A DNA stretch of 64,000 nucleotides from Rotaria sp. Silwood1 (taxonomy: Eukaryota; Rotifera; Eurotatoria; Philodinida; Philodinidae). Of the stretch, positions 10,617 to 22,979 are shown one piece after another. The stretch lies in NCBI GenBank assembly GCA_905250075.1, contig CAJNOP010000193.1, forward strand, positions 186,001 through 250,000, written 5' to 3'. Made by a program: the position numbers and the translations under genes. Each line of letters opens with the position of its first letter. Within the stretch, counting starts at the first letter, position 1. Under the pieces are notes generated by a model. That model searched no databases and had not been told where the DNA came from. It saw only the letters and a list, made by a program, of their open reading frames with translations.

Positions 10617-11940
10617 ATGGGTAGTGGATGTTGTAAGACGAAGATTGCTGATGCATCACTGGCTGTTGTGCAAACACAACATGAAGCTGCAACAGAAATA
10701 CCTTATGGTTATGTATTCATTTATCCGGGTAAGCCTCACTCTAAAGAAAACTGACTGTTTCGGTAGATGCACAGAATTCTATTAAGAAACTGCTGCTTAC
10801 CTCCGAGTCAGAACCCAGTGGGAATCTTCAAAGCCAACATGAGAAAGTCATATCCAGCGAGTTACACGGTGTGCTTGATGCCACAGTTAACTGACTCGAT
10901 GGGCACGGTTTTTTCATTTTCGCCCTATGCTACTTTTTCACCAACAACTAAAATTACTCTTTCCAGTAGTTTCACAAAATCTCTCCTCCCAATACACTGA
11001 GGCTTGCAGCAGATGTGATATTCTTTGCGATGACATGTTTTGTCGTATTTCGATGTTTCTAGGTGTTTTAACACCGAATCAAACGTATACGACTCCGATG
11101 CTTTCAATTCATACATATCATCAGTCATCAAAGAAAACTGCAGTTGATCACGTACGATCACAGTTTTCAAACAAGAAGCAATTTGATCAGCAGCTAGGTT
11201 CTCTGGCTACATCAAAAGAAGAACACTTGTCGTCGGATGAAACTGTCATTATGATTCCAGTTGAAGATGTTATCAATATTTACTACACGTCTGACATAAA
11301 GAAGAGTATTAAAGCAGTGGAATATTCATGTCTTGTGCCTGTAGCTTCAGAAAAAGGATGCTGTGATGGCTGCTGTAAAAAAGCTCCACCACCAGTACGC
11401 CAAACTGAAATAGTGGAAGCGAAGAATGCGCAACGGATTATTATAATACATCTTCAGTATTCAAAGTACAGTAATCTAGATACGGTATCAAATGCACGTA
11501 TTCTTTCTGAATCAGATCGTGCACAATTCTACAAGAATCACTTTCGGCCAAATGAAGAATTGAATTTCTATCTAGTTCGAGATGCAGAGTATGATTCAGC
11601 TAATTTTGATCAGAAGACAGCGTAAGCTGAAAACCTTTGCCGTATTATCATGCAGCTGAAGGGAATAAACGGTGGTGTTACTGCTAGTAGTGTGTATCCT
11701 CCTACCAAAGAAAACGTGGTAGTTTCTGCTGCTTCTACGTGCTATCCAAGTCCACAAGAGCTTCAGCAAATATTAAATCAGCCGTACTTTGGTATCTTTG
11801 GTGATGTACATCAGGAACGCTTTCATTCAATTCAGACACAGCAAGATTTTGGAACACATGTGCCAGTACCGGTAACGACAACGGTTGTAGCAGCAATAAC
11901 AATGCGTCCAACAGATACGCCAACGACAAAGAATGATTGA
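10617..11940 (+). CDS. Unknown protein with MGSGCC amino terminus
   Basis: Three exons, 10617-10728, 11063-11621 and 11688-11940, join with consistent phase into 307 codons. Introns are 334 nt (GTAAGC...TCTAG) and 66 nt (GTAAGC...GCTAG). The start is chosen because it gives M-G-S-G-C-C-K, a form often N-myristoylated at Gly2 and palmitoylated at the cysteines, so membrane anchoring is likely but inferred. A second cysteine cluster, EKGCCDGCCKKAPPP, lies near the middle, before a charged region containing RIIIIHLQYSKYSNLD. The carboxy end is rich in T, V and P (VPVPVTTTVVAA). No transmembrane segment or signal peptide is seen. I do not recognise a family. The 66-nt intron is a multiple of three and carries an in-frame stop, so retention would truncate the protein after exon 2. 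Confidence 0.7.
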
Positions 11941-12625
11941 TAAGTTTTAAGAAGACAGAAAATTAAACTATTCAGTGGCTTTGTATTTTTAACTCTGCTT
12001 TTGGTCTTTTCTCCTGCACTAATGAAGTTTCATATCTGAATGTTTCTATACAACTTAATCGAGTATTTCAGTATAAAGATCAGATTCAATTCTTAACAGT
12101 GATGACGAATGAAAAATAATTCCGATTTTGGGTTAATGTTTTCTTGTTGAAGCAGTTTCTGTATGTATGATTTCCACCATTGCCATCAATGTCCTTGACA
12201 GTGTGACACTGGAGAAAGATATCTTTATGGAATATAACGGGTAGAGCAAATTAAATTATCAGGCTGTGTGTACTATATTCTCATCAATCGGACAATCTGA
12301 TTTAAAAACAAAGTACTGCACCAGAGGAAGAAAACAAGCTCTACATTTTCAGACAGGAAACTAATTTAACCCTTTCACGAGTGGTGGTAAAAATGGTCAC
12401 AGAACTACAACAAATTATGAACAATGGCTCTGATAGAATGAAAAGTAATATAGCATGGATGGGATTTATTTCTGGCTATTCGAGATCAAATTTAAACTAG
12501 ATAATAAAAAGAATAACGCGATGTATTTTTTCGACTGCGCAGTAGATAAGGAAAAAGTAGGACAACAAAGAATATGAGAATTTGAATGATTCTCATGGAC
12601 AGAAAAAAACACCTATATATATATA
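11941..12625. other. Intergenic
   Basis: No gene is visible downstream of the MGSGCC gene up to the next telomere-like palindrome. Confidence 0.5.
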
Positions 12626-12721
12626 TGGATGTGAGTGTGGGTGTGGGTGTGGGTGTAGGTATGTGGGAAGGGGTCTGTTTTCATTCATACCCACATCCAC
12701 ATCCACACCTACTCACACCCT
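12626..12721. repeat. Telomere-like palindrome
   Basis: The G arm GGATGTGAGTGTGGGTGTGG and following units (12626-12665) turn through GTCTGTTTTCATT into the C arm (12686-12721) with CCCACATCCACATCCACACC. The frame read across it is repeat read-through. Confidence 0.85.
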
Positions 12722-13540
12722 TCCGTGAGAGAAAAACATCTGAATATCTTTTCTGTCTTTTCATCGAACAGGCTGATATGTCATATTCATAAGAAGAGCA
12801 TTGCTTTAAATTATTTTGGTTGGCTTCAGTAAATAGCTATGACTCTTCATAAATTATAGAAGAACTATATTGCATTTTTTAATAATAAATCATTACTGTT
12901 TGTAACCAAAAGTTTCAGGATACGATCGATAAGACGATGTATAAATATAGTGTAACTTACACAAGCAAAGCAAAATTAAAAACAAGTAATAAATTCTCTT
13001 CTACTTCTCTTAACAATACAATGCGAAAAGGAAACATATATTAATATACTTTCTTAAATGCATTTAACTAGATATAGTTCACAAAAGATTGTTTAAATGA
13101 AAATTTTTCCATCATTTATCAAAGCTTTAACAGTGTAAAAAAAAGCTTTTATTTATTTTCTTCCTCTTACTTCAGACTCAACTAAAATTTCCGATAATTT
13201 GATTCATTTTAGCGCTAGTTGTTTCATCGTTATCCTGTAGAAAATATTTCACATTTTCGTATATTAATATCAAATAATTTCTTAGTATTCCCTGAATTCA
13301 GGTAAAACTTTTTCCACATTGGAAAATTGTCATAATATTTTAGTGAAATCATCAATTTTAGTTCGTAAATATTCAAAATGACTATTTACAGTGTGGTCGA
13401 ATCGAATTTGTGGAACACTAACCATTTCTAATGATATTGTACTATTTTATATTCACAAAACTTTTTATTTTAATAAAAACTTCTTCAAATCTAGATAAGA
13501 CAAAGCTTGAGTTAGTAATGCATTATCAGTGGTTCTATTT
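12722..13540. other. AT-rich intergenic
   Basis: Nothing recognised. Confidence 0.4.
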
Positions 13541-14720
13541 TTAATAATTTCTCAAATAGAACTCAGTAAAAATTCATGTAAATAGTTTGGCTTTTAAATT
13601 TTTAGTACAAATTAAAGATTTATATCCACAAGATGCAAGAGTCCTTATACCATCATCAATACGATTTATGATAGTTTGTCTAAAAGTATGCTCCTATATA
13701 TAACGAACAGCTCGTTCATTGTTATTTTTAATACAATTATCGAATCAATTAATTAAATATGGCATCTTATAGCGTTTGTTTATCATCTTTGAAATTAAAT
13801 TCTATTTTAATTGATACATGAGATTTATTTTTGTATAATTACACTTTAACTTTTTATAGACATTTTATTCATACCTATAGTAGTTTCGTTTTTTTTCTAT
13901 ATTCTAATACTTGTTTAAAATGTTAACATAGTAAAATTAACTCCCATGCATGAGAAAAAAGTCTTTTCAGTTTCTAGAAAATTCTTCAGTGATTTGACGA
14001 ACTTTTCATAACAAGATAAATGTAAAAACCGAACGAAGATGAGACAAGATTTTTCAGAAATAGACTCTAATTGTTTTCGCACATTTGAGATATTCAGCTT
14101 GAGTAACTGTCATGCTTTTCTCTAAAAAACTCAAAACTATTGTATGTTATAATCTATCATCAAAAATTTCAAAATATTTACTTCTACTTTTCTTGAAAAT
14201 CTAGCATTTCTAAAGAAATTCATATAACAGTTTCAAACATAATGTGTACTATAGAATGAATTTCTAAACATTCTCATTATTTTTCGTGAAGATTATTTGT
14301 TTTATTCTCAATAGTATGAATTCAAAACTAAAGTTTTTGATAATAAATCTTTGGCATGACTTTTTATTTCTACAGGTTCTAAAATATTTAAACATTGATC
14401 GATGACTTGTGAAAATTGACTTTTAAATTTTTCAATTATTTCAATGTCTTTATTTTCAGAAAGAATATCTTCTACGTCATTTGAAATGGAAATTGTCTCA
14501 GCAGCTATCTTAAAACATTCCTTTAATTTTTTTTACATTTTCTTTACTAGAAAATTTGTGCCGCTCAAAATACTCTTTAAAAATCCCCAATGATGATTAT
14601 CAAAAGCTCAATAACTAGTATCTTCATGAAAATTGTTTTCTGATCTGTCTCTTTGCTTTTGGCATTTTGTAAGAGACAGGTTATGAATGTAGAGGCAAAA
14701 ATCTAAGGAAAAAAATAATT
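13540..14720 (-). pseudogene. Decayed coding region, unidentified
   Basis: Read on the minus strand, several blocks have clear protein composition, for example ISNDVEDILSENKDIEIIEK near 14440-14500 and INRIDDGIRTLASCGYKSLI near 13620-13680. The blocks are separated by many stops and frame changes. They look like parts of one large former gene. I do not recognise the family and assign no function. Confidence 0.4.
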
Positions 14721-15739
14721 TTTCAAATGATATAGAGGGAATTGAATGTGCGAGATTATTTTAAAAAATCCTACTGCGTTATTATCTTAACTTTTTAGTA
14801 ATATATAATATCTGATAATTTTTGTGAAATGCGATTATTGCAATTACATCTGAAATATTGTAATAAACGAATATTCGACAAATATCAAGTATTTAAATCT
14901 CAATGATTATCTAGTTACTAAACATTTATGAACATAATCCTATCCTGAAATAAATTTATTTTTTTATCCATATCTGTTTATATAGTAACGTCTTCTGAGC
15001 AAAAACAAAAAATCCAGAAACGCAATTATTGGAAGGAAGAATACTCAACGGCAGAATATTTTATCCTTTGGTATTTCCCCTTATTATGATATAGTAACAT
15101 GTATTATTGTTTTTTCTTTCTCTTGAATTCCTTACTGACGAGTTATCATAGACATACATATGTCTAAGCATATAGATAGGTATGTTCTCTTTCAAATTAG
15201 GCTGACATCCGTTCGTTTTCTTTTATCTGTTATTATATATCCGTTTCTATGAGTTTTAGGTCAATAAAAGAAGTTATCGACCTTAATCTCAAGATTGTCT
15301 ACTAAGCATTTTGTAATATACGTGACATTAGTGAAAACAAGTAAAGATAAAATAAAGTCTTTTTTCAGATTATTTTCACGATATTAAAGATACATATAAA
15401 GTCATTTGTTAATTGTTTACTAAAAAAGTCGATTCTATCGTTAACTCATTCGACAATTCTTTCCTGTCTAATTAAGTAGATGATAGTACTACTATTATGA
15501 GGAAATTATCCTAGTACATGTGCTACTTTGTATGATCATTTGAACAGCATAGATATGAAAAGTAAATACTTAAAAATTGAAAGAATACTTTCTAAATTAT
15601 CTAAATGATTCTGTAAGTACGTTAGATAAGCATATTTCAAAAGAAAATATTAATGAAATTTTTATGCAGGATGTTAAATTATTTTGATAAAACTGTTAAG
15701 AAGATTGATACTGCATAGAATAATAACGAGAAAAACATT

Positions 15740-16190
15740 TGATATAGTAGAGCAATTTGCTACACAATGGAATTCGAGCAGAATAATTTCTGTCTTCAAC
15801 TTAAAATTACTCAGACTTATGATGCTAAATTTAAAAAAATATTTAAACAGATAAATGAATCAATCAAAGAGATTCTGAAACATTTTTAGAAGTTTTACTT
15901 CGACGAGCAGATAAAATTCAATACGATCAACTTTGAAAATGTCTATTGAATCTAAAAAATGCAAAATAGATAGAAAAATATATGAGTAATCTTGAACGAC
16001 ACGCAAATCAGCAAATCGAAGAACTTTATAGAATATTATCTGAAATCAATAAAACGAAGCATTGTGAATACTATATTCCAACTGTAGAGCGTCATGGTTT
16101 CAAAAGATTACAAACAATACACTCTATACCATTAAAGAGAGACGTTTACTTTAGAAAAAATAGAATGAATAAGAGAATAAAATTTTAGAT
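15740..16190 (+). pseudogene. Decayed coding fragment, unidentified
   Basis: The plus strand carries short protein-like blocks, such as NNFCLQLKITQTYDAKFKKI near 15783-15845 and ERHANQQIEELYRILSEINK near 15994-16050. They are in different frames and interrupted. Function is unknown, and a link with the minus-strand remnant at 13540-14720 is not shown. Confidence 0.3.
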
Positions 16191-16906
16191 ACTAATAAAA
16201 AGCATTCAATTATTCAGATACTTATAAAAATATCTATCTTAGTGGAAACTGATTCTATTTCTTTAGTTATTAGTGTGAAAGATTTTATAAGAAATTTTAA
16301 TAGTTCCAAAATAAATAAAAAGTTACTTTTATGAAAATAAATAGAGAAAATCATCCTCTGTTTTCTTTCTTTTTTTAAAACGCATTTTTCCTCTCTGATA
16401 CATATAATCAAATACCGATATTTTTGCAAATGGACGAATGAAACACACAGATAGAGACAGAAAAAAAATATATAAAATAATGTAACGCATGAAACAATGA
16501 GGGAAAAAGAGAACATAGTACCTTCACTGGATATATATTATGGTTGATGGTCATGACAAAGAATGGCTTCGTAATCAAGAGGAAACCACTGACTTACGTG
16601 ACATTACATCATCAAAGTTATTAAAGTCACTTTAAGTCAAATAAATCAAAAATGTCAAGAGAGTCATGAAAATCATCTGTAAAGGAACATAATTAAAGAA
16701 AGAAAAATAACAGATTTTTATCAAATCTCGATGACGTATTGTCTAAAATATTTTCTTTATATTCTTTTGTAACTATATACACATACAAAACAGACGAAAG
16801 AAAAGAATACGTAGTACATATAACTCGTGTATGCTAGGCATTAATTAACAGAAGATGGAAAAGTAGTGCCACAAAAAGGTTGATCTCCGTTTTTTGTTTG
16901 ATACAA

Positions 16907-16949
16907 GGGTGGGTGTGGGGTTTTAAGACAAGATGGACACCCACACTCC
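16907..16949. repeat. Telomere-like palindrome
   Basis: The G arm GGGTGGGTGTGGGG (16907-16920) and C arm ACACCCACACTCC (16937-16949) are separated by about 16 bp. Confidence 0.7.
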
Positions 16950-17041
16950 TGTTCAAGCAAAAAAAAGAATGATAGAGAGAACAAGATTCCTAACTTTACA
17001 TTCGAAGTCTGTAATGAGTCATCCATTTTACTAGTTGGATA

Positions 17042-17292
17042 CACTGAAAAAATAGGTACTATACGAAACTTAAAAAGGTTTCGATTTTTGCAACCAATTC
17101 TAAACCATCTTTCGTTGTCGTACAGCCCTACGAAACCCATCCAAAGTTTCGTAAATTGCCAAACAGGTTTCCTTAGTTTACGAAACTTTGAATGGGTTTC
17201 GTAGGCCCGTACGACAACGGAAAATGGCTTAGAATTGATTGCAAAAATCGAAACCTTTTAATGTTTCGTATGGTACCTATTTTTTTTCAGTG
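17042..17292. mobile_element. 251-bp foldback MITE with TA target duplication
   Basis: The element starts CACTGAAAAAATAGGTACTA and ends with its reverse complement ...TTTTTTTCAGTG, flanked by TA on both sides (17040-17041 and 17293-17294). It folds back along almost its full length, with arms of roughly 110 bp differing at only a few positions. Inside, TTTCGTAGG/CCTACGAAA and GTACGACAAC pairs are visible. A TA duplication and CA-starting ends fit a non-autonomous Tc1/mariner-like element. It has no coding capacity. Confidence 0.8.
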
Positions 17293-17294
17293 TA

Positions 17295-20200
17295 GTCTCA
17301 ATCTATGGCAAAAACTTGTTTTGATTAGGTTACAATTATATCCAATTAGATAGGTAATGATCCATTCCATTGAAGACTAATAACTGGACTGGTTTTACAT
17401 TTTCCTTGTCTTATTATAATTTAGTTAACAGATCAAGATATGAAGTCATATTAAATACTCATAATGGGCATATAAAAAGGAAGATGAATTTCTTTTTTTA
17501 TAGTCAACTTTGGACTCTAAACGTTGAAAAATGCTAAATATATTTAAAACTAGTGAAAATATTGAGATATTTTCGTTCAATATCTGTCTCCTATAGTGGG
17601 GTCCATTTGGAGCCCGCTTGGTAGTCCTAGGATTTAGATAAAATCGTGTCCAAGTGATGATATTATGTATTAATTAATTTTATTCGATTTCGGTAAGAAA
17701 ACGTTGATAATCAGTGACAAATCTGAGATTTCAAATCAAATGTGCGAAATAATCGATGATATTCTTCCATTTAATCTGAAAATATCACACTCTGGATTTT
17801 TATCAATTAATTGCGCTTCAAAATCGATAAAAATCACGTACACGTTAATTTTTCTGTGTAATTTTTTTGTACATGAATAGTATCAAAAACGATTGTCTCC
17901 TCTTATATATAGAATGGACGTTTCAAGCTTGTTTCTACCAGGATCAACGGTATTGAGCAGCATACGATTGTTTGTGAAGCCTTAATATTTTATCTATCCT
18001 GTACAATGATGGGAGAAAAAGTGTATTAAGCTGTGGTGTAGTGTACATTTTTTTTTCAAACTTCGATTTATTCCTTCTTTGTCGATTAAGCTGTTCGAGC
18101 GGTGAATGAGAGAACAAGCAAAATAACTATCATATAGGTATGAAAAAAAGACATCTGAATAATATGTGACCATGTGCTATTTTACGTATACGGATGAATG
18201 CACAAGATGCAAATTTATTTTTTCGATGTCTGTATAAGATAATGTTTTTATTTCTTTTTGCATATAATAACTTCGATTCAGTACACCGTTATACTACTCG
18301 TCAGCACAAACGATTTCGTACGAATACAGTGCATAATAACAAAGAGCAAGTATAAATAAAAAAGACTTGTTAGCATAGCTCCTTTTGCGGCTGAAATGTG
18401 GAACTCACGTATTCTTCAGTCTCAATATACTAATACAATGTATTTCTGGATATCTTATTTGTTTATACATTTCGAATCACATTTTCTTTTTCTTTTTATA
18501 CACTGGGACTCATTTGTTTTCTTTTGTTCGACTATAATATTGATTCGTTCGTTTTTTTTTTCTTTTACTTATTTCGTTTGACTTCCTTTAAAACTTTTAT
18601 TAATCTGAACATTCAATTAATTGACGAATAAGCATGTTGTAAAGATTCATTTTACCCATATCAGCATTTCTCGACACCGTGTTATGTTCATCTTGATAAG
18701 CTCACAAACTCTGATATTGATTATTTTCCAAGATTATGGATTGATCAATTGAAATACTTTACGTTAATGTTTTGATGACTGACAAATCAGTTTATCACTG
18801 TCCTTCATTGTCTACATCGTCAATAGGAGTTTTTATATGCACAAATATCAAAATTTACACTATTTAAAGTACTAAAAAATATATTAGAATCACTTAAAGT
18901 TCGAGGAAAGCTTTGAAATGTTCTAGGACAACCGAAGTCTGATTGTTGATATCGTTCATCTTCTCTTTTCATTTTTAAGGAAGTCTAGAAAAGGAATCGG
19001 AATCATATGTTCTCGGTTGTTAAAATCTCCTCGACTCCAACCTTCGATACACTATTGTTTTCGAATATATATGTGAGTTCCATAGTACTGATATTCATAA
19101 AATAATGATACATTAAATATTAAGGAACAAGGTTTTGATAAATACTTTATCGTTCATTTTTGTGAGATAGCTTACAAAAAGATTTTAGCATCATGAATAC
19201 AAACAAAAAGAGATAGGACAGACGTTTTTTGCATATTAAGATATTCTGTTGGTATACTAGTTATTTGTCTATTTGGGTATCCTAGAAAGAAATCTTCCTT
19301 TATCTTTCAATTTCTGTTCACCATTTAAATAATATAGATTTTGTTTTTATTTATTTATCCTTATTTTTATACAGTAAATCTATTAACATTCCTGGTTGAG
19401 ATAAGTCCAAATAATAAATATCGCTTACTGTTCCTATTGACACTCATCATTTGATTTTATAATCAGTTTGAAAAATAAAAACCTTGATCGAGATGGGCAT
19501 CTTAATTCAAAACTAAGTTCCGACAGTATATGATCGTGTATGATAGTCGTGCACAAGAGCCGTTTATGTTCATGCTAAGCATCAATTGTTTTTTAACGTA
19601 TTCACCGTATACGTTTATTGTATTCAACCACCGTATACCATAAAATATAGTAAGCCCTTAGTCGTAGAATGATAAACCCTTCTCCTAGAATTTCAGTACA
19701 ATAAACTTTTTTTTTTGTATTCATAAACCCTTGTTATTTTCATATACTCTTGTTTTCAATAATCATTCGACTCATAAACCCGTGAAGAGTTGAGTTAAGT
19801 CCACTGCAAGAAACAAAGTTTCAGTTTGAGGTCCTTCCTCAATCCACATATGATACTGCGCTATTATGTGGAAAAGTATCTATCATGAATGAGAAAATCC
19901 AATAAAAATCTTATTCATTTTCTGACAAATATACTACCTACAGTAATATCTCTGATGTCATCGTTTGATAATATCGATAATGAGCCGTCCATAGCAGTAT
20001 AATAGATGGTCAACCATAGGTCGGTTCTTCGAATGGGCTGATTTACTTCAAGTAGCTATTAAGTAATATGAATGTTTCCATATATATGACACGTTCTATT
20101 CAGGAAATGACGCCTAACTTTTTCAGTTTATTTCATTTAGCAAAAGTTTAGCGTCCACTTCCTTTCTGCTCTTTAAAATATAGTGTTCTTATCCATCGAT

Positions 20201-21300
20201 ATCCACTTAGGATAGGACTGTTGGTGAATAAATATTCTTCATGGCTGAGTAAACTTTTCTCATACACTCTCAGTAACTGTACATTGTTAACGAAAAGTGT
20301 TGACGATGATTAAAAAATCTGGGAAATGCCGTCGTTTCACATAATTTTTGGCTGATATTTGGAGTAAATGCTGATCTTAGTGCACTCTGATCGGAAGCAT
20401 GATCCTGCCGTCACTTCCATGATATTCGCTATAGTTATCATTTTAATACTATCAACATCTTGTGAATGTCATTTCTCGATCTTTTTAGGCATCTATTACC
20501 ATACAGCCTCGCATTCGGAAGCCCAATGATGTAGTTGTCTTCGGTGGGGATCTGGTGGAAAATCAGCTCGAAATACGGAAGATCTGACTGTGATATTGAA
20601 TATTTTGTATCAGCTACTAGTAGACCTTGATTTTAAGTCTAGTATCAATAACTCAAGCTATTGTTCATTTGAAAATTTTAGTAGTGTGTTTTCATGGTTC
20701 CCAAAACTTCTGATGGAACTTTAAAAAATGTAGCTTCACGTATAGACGTGATAGAATCACCGAAGAAGCTTACCATAGCAACACTTGCTAATTATGGAAC
20801 TTGTCATCATATATGTTTTGAATACAAATAGGTATCGACCTCAGTTTTGTGTTAATCGATAGAGGAGAAGCTGGATTACCTTTTCATTAGATTACAGTTG
20901 AGAAAGTATCTTGTTTCTAAACAGGATTAGGGTCACCTTGGAATCTCATAACGTATTGAAGAAGAAAGCACTAGATTTTTTTGTCAATTTTGTATAGAGA
21001 TCTAGCAATATTGACTATAGATAGAGCTCAAAATTCAAGTTGTTTCTCTTATGTTATATTAAAATTATTCAAAAAAAAGTGCACGTCCATTTAGCTCTGA
21101 AGTGAAAAATAGTAATCTTTTTTGTAGATCTTATTACAGCTTACTAATCTTGATAAATTCCTATAGATTCCAATATAGATTAATAGAGTTTTGAATATTT
21201 CGTCAATTCGAATATGTCTTGTAGATTTCACAAAGAGATCTTTTAAAAACAAAAACAATTTTGAATTTTTTGATAATTCATTTGCGTCATCAATTTCAGA
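17295..21300. other. Long gene-poor stretch
   Basis: No supported gene. A patch with recurrent CATAAACCCTTG-like motif lies at 19655-19790. Around 20690-20840 the plus strand shows weak protein-like composition (KNVASRIDVIESPKKLTIAT) that I cannot identify. Confidence 0.4.
19655..19790. repeat. Patch with CATAAACCCTTG motif
   Basis: Variants GATAAACCCTTC, CATAAACCCTTG, CATATACTCTTG and CATAAACCCGTG recur within about 130 bp with irregular spacing. Confidence 0.45.
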
Positions 21301-21307
21301 TTATTGA

Positions 21308-22147
21308 ATGATGCATCATGCAATAACTTGGTTTCTTTCAATATCTCTACTGGGTTTTTTATTCGTGTGCTTTTTCGTCAATACTGTTGATACGCTCTCC
21401 AGCTATGACAGAACTGTTCTGACACACTCACCTGTCGCATACTGGCCTCTTGATCCCAGTATTCCATACGACTATTCAGGTCACAGTTTAAACGGAGTGT
21501 TTACCAATAATCCTTCTGCCACAATAATGCCCAACAATGATACTGTAAGTGTGTTTAATGGAGTCAATCAATATTTCACTATAAATGACAATGATTATTT
21601 GGAAATTGTCCGAACTGGTATTCTTACTATAGAAGCATGGTTTCGACCTGACACACTACAGTTCGACCATGAAGAAGGAAGTGGCTATGTCTGGTGGATG
21701 GGAAAAGGGAACAACAACCAGCAAAGTTGGGCTGCAAGGATGTACAGCTATAATAACACAGAAGGACGTTTTAATCGTATCAGTGGTTATGCATTCAACT
21801 TAATCGGTGGCTTAGGTGCTGGAAGTTATTTTCAAGATAATGTTATCGTCGGACAATGGATTTTGTACACTCTCACTATTAATACAATCAACGTTAGTAG
21901 CACTTATCCAACTGGTTATACGAAAATTTTCAAGAACGGAAACGCACGCGATCAAGACTCATTAGTAGAATACAGTATTATACCACAGAATGGTACAGCG
22001 CCCATGCGCATTGGAACTCGACAGCTACAATCGTTTTTCAAAGGCGCAATTGGAAAGGTCGCAGTCTTTGACTATGAATTGAACTCTAGTCAAATACAAA
22101 TTCATTTTAACTGTATGATCACCAACACCAACTGCACCGGTGTATAG
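21308..22147 (+). CDS. Secreted LamG (concanavalin A-like) domain protein
   Basis: Single-exon gene of 279 codons. Residues 1-30 form a strong signal peptide (SISLLGFLFVCFFV). The rest reads as a laminin-G/concanavalin A-like jelly roll: SPVAYWPLDPSIPYDYSGHS near the start, LTIEAWFRP in the middle, QWILYTLTI later, and near the end GAIGKVAVFDYELNSSQI, the usual closing strand. Several N-x-S/T sites support secretion. The fold commonly binds carbohydrate; the ligand cannot be read from sequence. The absence of introns contrasts with neighbouring genes. It could reflect retroposition or acquisition from a prokaryote, both known for bdelloids, but nothing here decides. AATAAA lies about 150 bp after the stop. 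Confidence 0.85.
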   Translation: MMHHAITWFLSISLLGFLFVCFFVNTVDTLSSYDRTVLTHSPVAYWPLDPSIPYDYSGHSLNGVFTNNPSATIMPNNDTVSVFNGVNQYFTINDNDYLEIVRTGILTIEAWFRPDTLQFDHEEGSGYVWWMGKGNNNQQSWAARMYSYNNTEGRFNRISGYAFNLIGGLGAGSYFQDNVIVGQWILYTLTINTINVSSTYPTGYTKIFKNGNARDQDSLVEYSIIPQNGTAPMRIGTRQLQSFFKGAIGKVAVFDYELNSSQIQIHFNCMITNTNCTGV

Positions 22148-22775
22148 CTCTTGCTCAATACAATGCACGTTACAAGTGTGTTTAAAGAACAAACATCTAA
22201 TATCTGCAATTTGACTTTGAACTCAATTGTATCGACATCAATATATTTTTTGCATTTATTGTAGTGCTATACACACTATTGATGAAAAAACTTGCAAAAT
22301 AAATTTCTCAACGAAAAAAGAACGAAGTTCGAACATAACTGAGAGGTCTCATAGCAGTTAAAGTAAAATAAGGGAGTACTTTTAGCCACTTTCGGTTCAC
22401 TTTTCACTGCACAAAAGTTATTGTACGGTCGACTTTCCAAATTTCTAACGTAAATTTATTCGGCCTCGAAATGTCAACGCCTGGTACTTCTTTCGAAGGA
22501 TCAAAAAATAAGTTTCACGTGGTGGCAGAATATTTCAGAACAACATGTCCGGATCAAATAAACCTACCTTTAATAAGCAGGAGTAGTAAAACGTAATAGA
22601 TGTTTTTATGACTGCTCAGACAAGTTTTCGTATCTTAAAGACTTACGCATTAACAATTAGAGCATATAAGCTGCAGAAAAAATTTTACTTAGAAATCAGG
22701 AAATGAGTCCGCTTGGGAAAGCAAAGATTTTGTTCTTCTTGTTCCACAAAACTTATCACTTTTCTTCAGAGTACG
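22148..22775. other. Intergenic after the LamG gene
   Basis: Holds the probable 3' untranslated region of the LamG gene and otherwise nothing recognised. Confidence 0.5.
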
Positions 22776-22978
22776 AATGTGGGTGTAGGGTATTTATGTT
22801 CGTGCGTGGGTTTAGTGTTAATTGCTCGAAAGGCACAAGATTGAAGAGTAAAGTATTGAGTAAAAAGACCTAAGGTTCAAAACTCGAACGACTGAAATCT
22901 CGAAATGGAAGATGTGAATGTTGACCTACCTATTCTTCAAATCCACATAACAACATCCTTACCCACACCCACACCCGA
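22776..22978. repeat. Telomere-like palindrome with 150-bp loop
   Basis: The G arm ATGTGGGTGTAGGG (22777-22790) with a further GTGCGTGGG (22802-22810) faces a C arm ACCCACACCCACACCC (22961-22976), with ATCCACAT units ahead of it. The loop is AT-rich and unrelated to other loops. Confidence 0.7.
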
Positions 22979-22979
22979 A

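Noticed and set aside
11622-11655. 34-nt intron ending at ATGCAG in the MGSGCC gene
   Set aside because: It leads to an immediate stop; the 66-nt intron ending at 11687 keeps phase.
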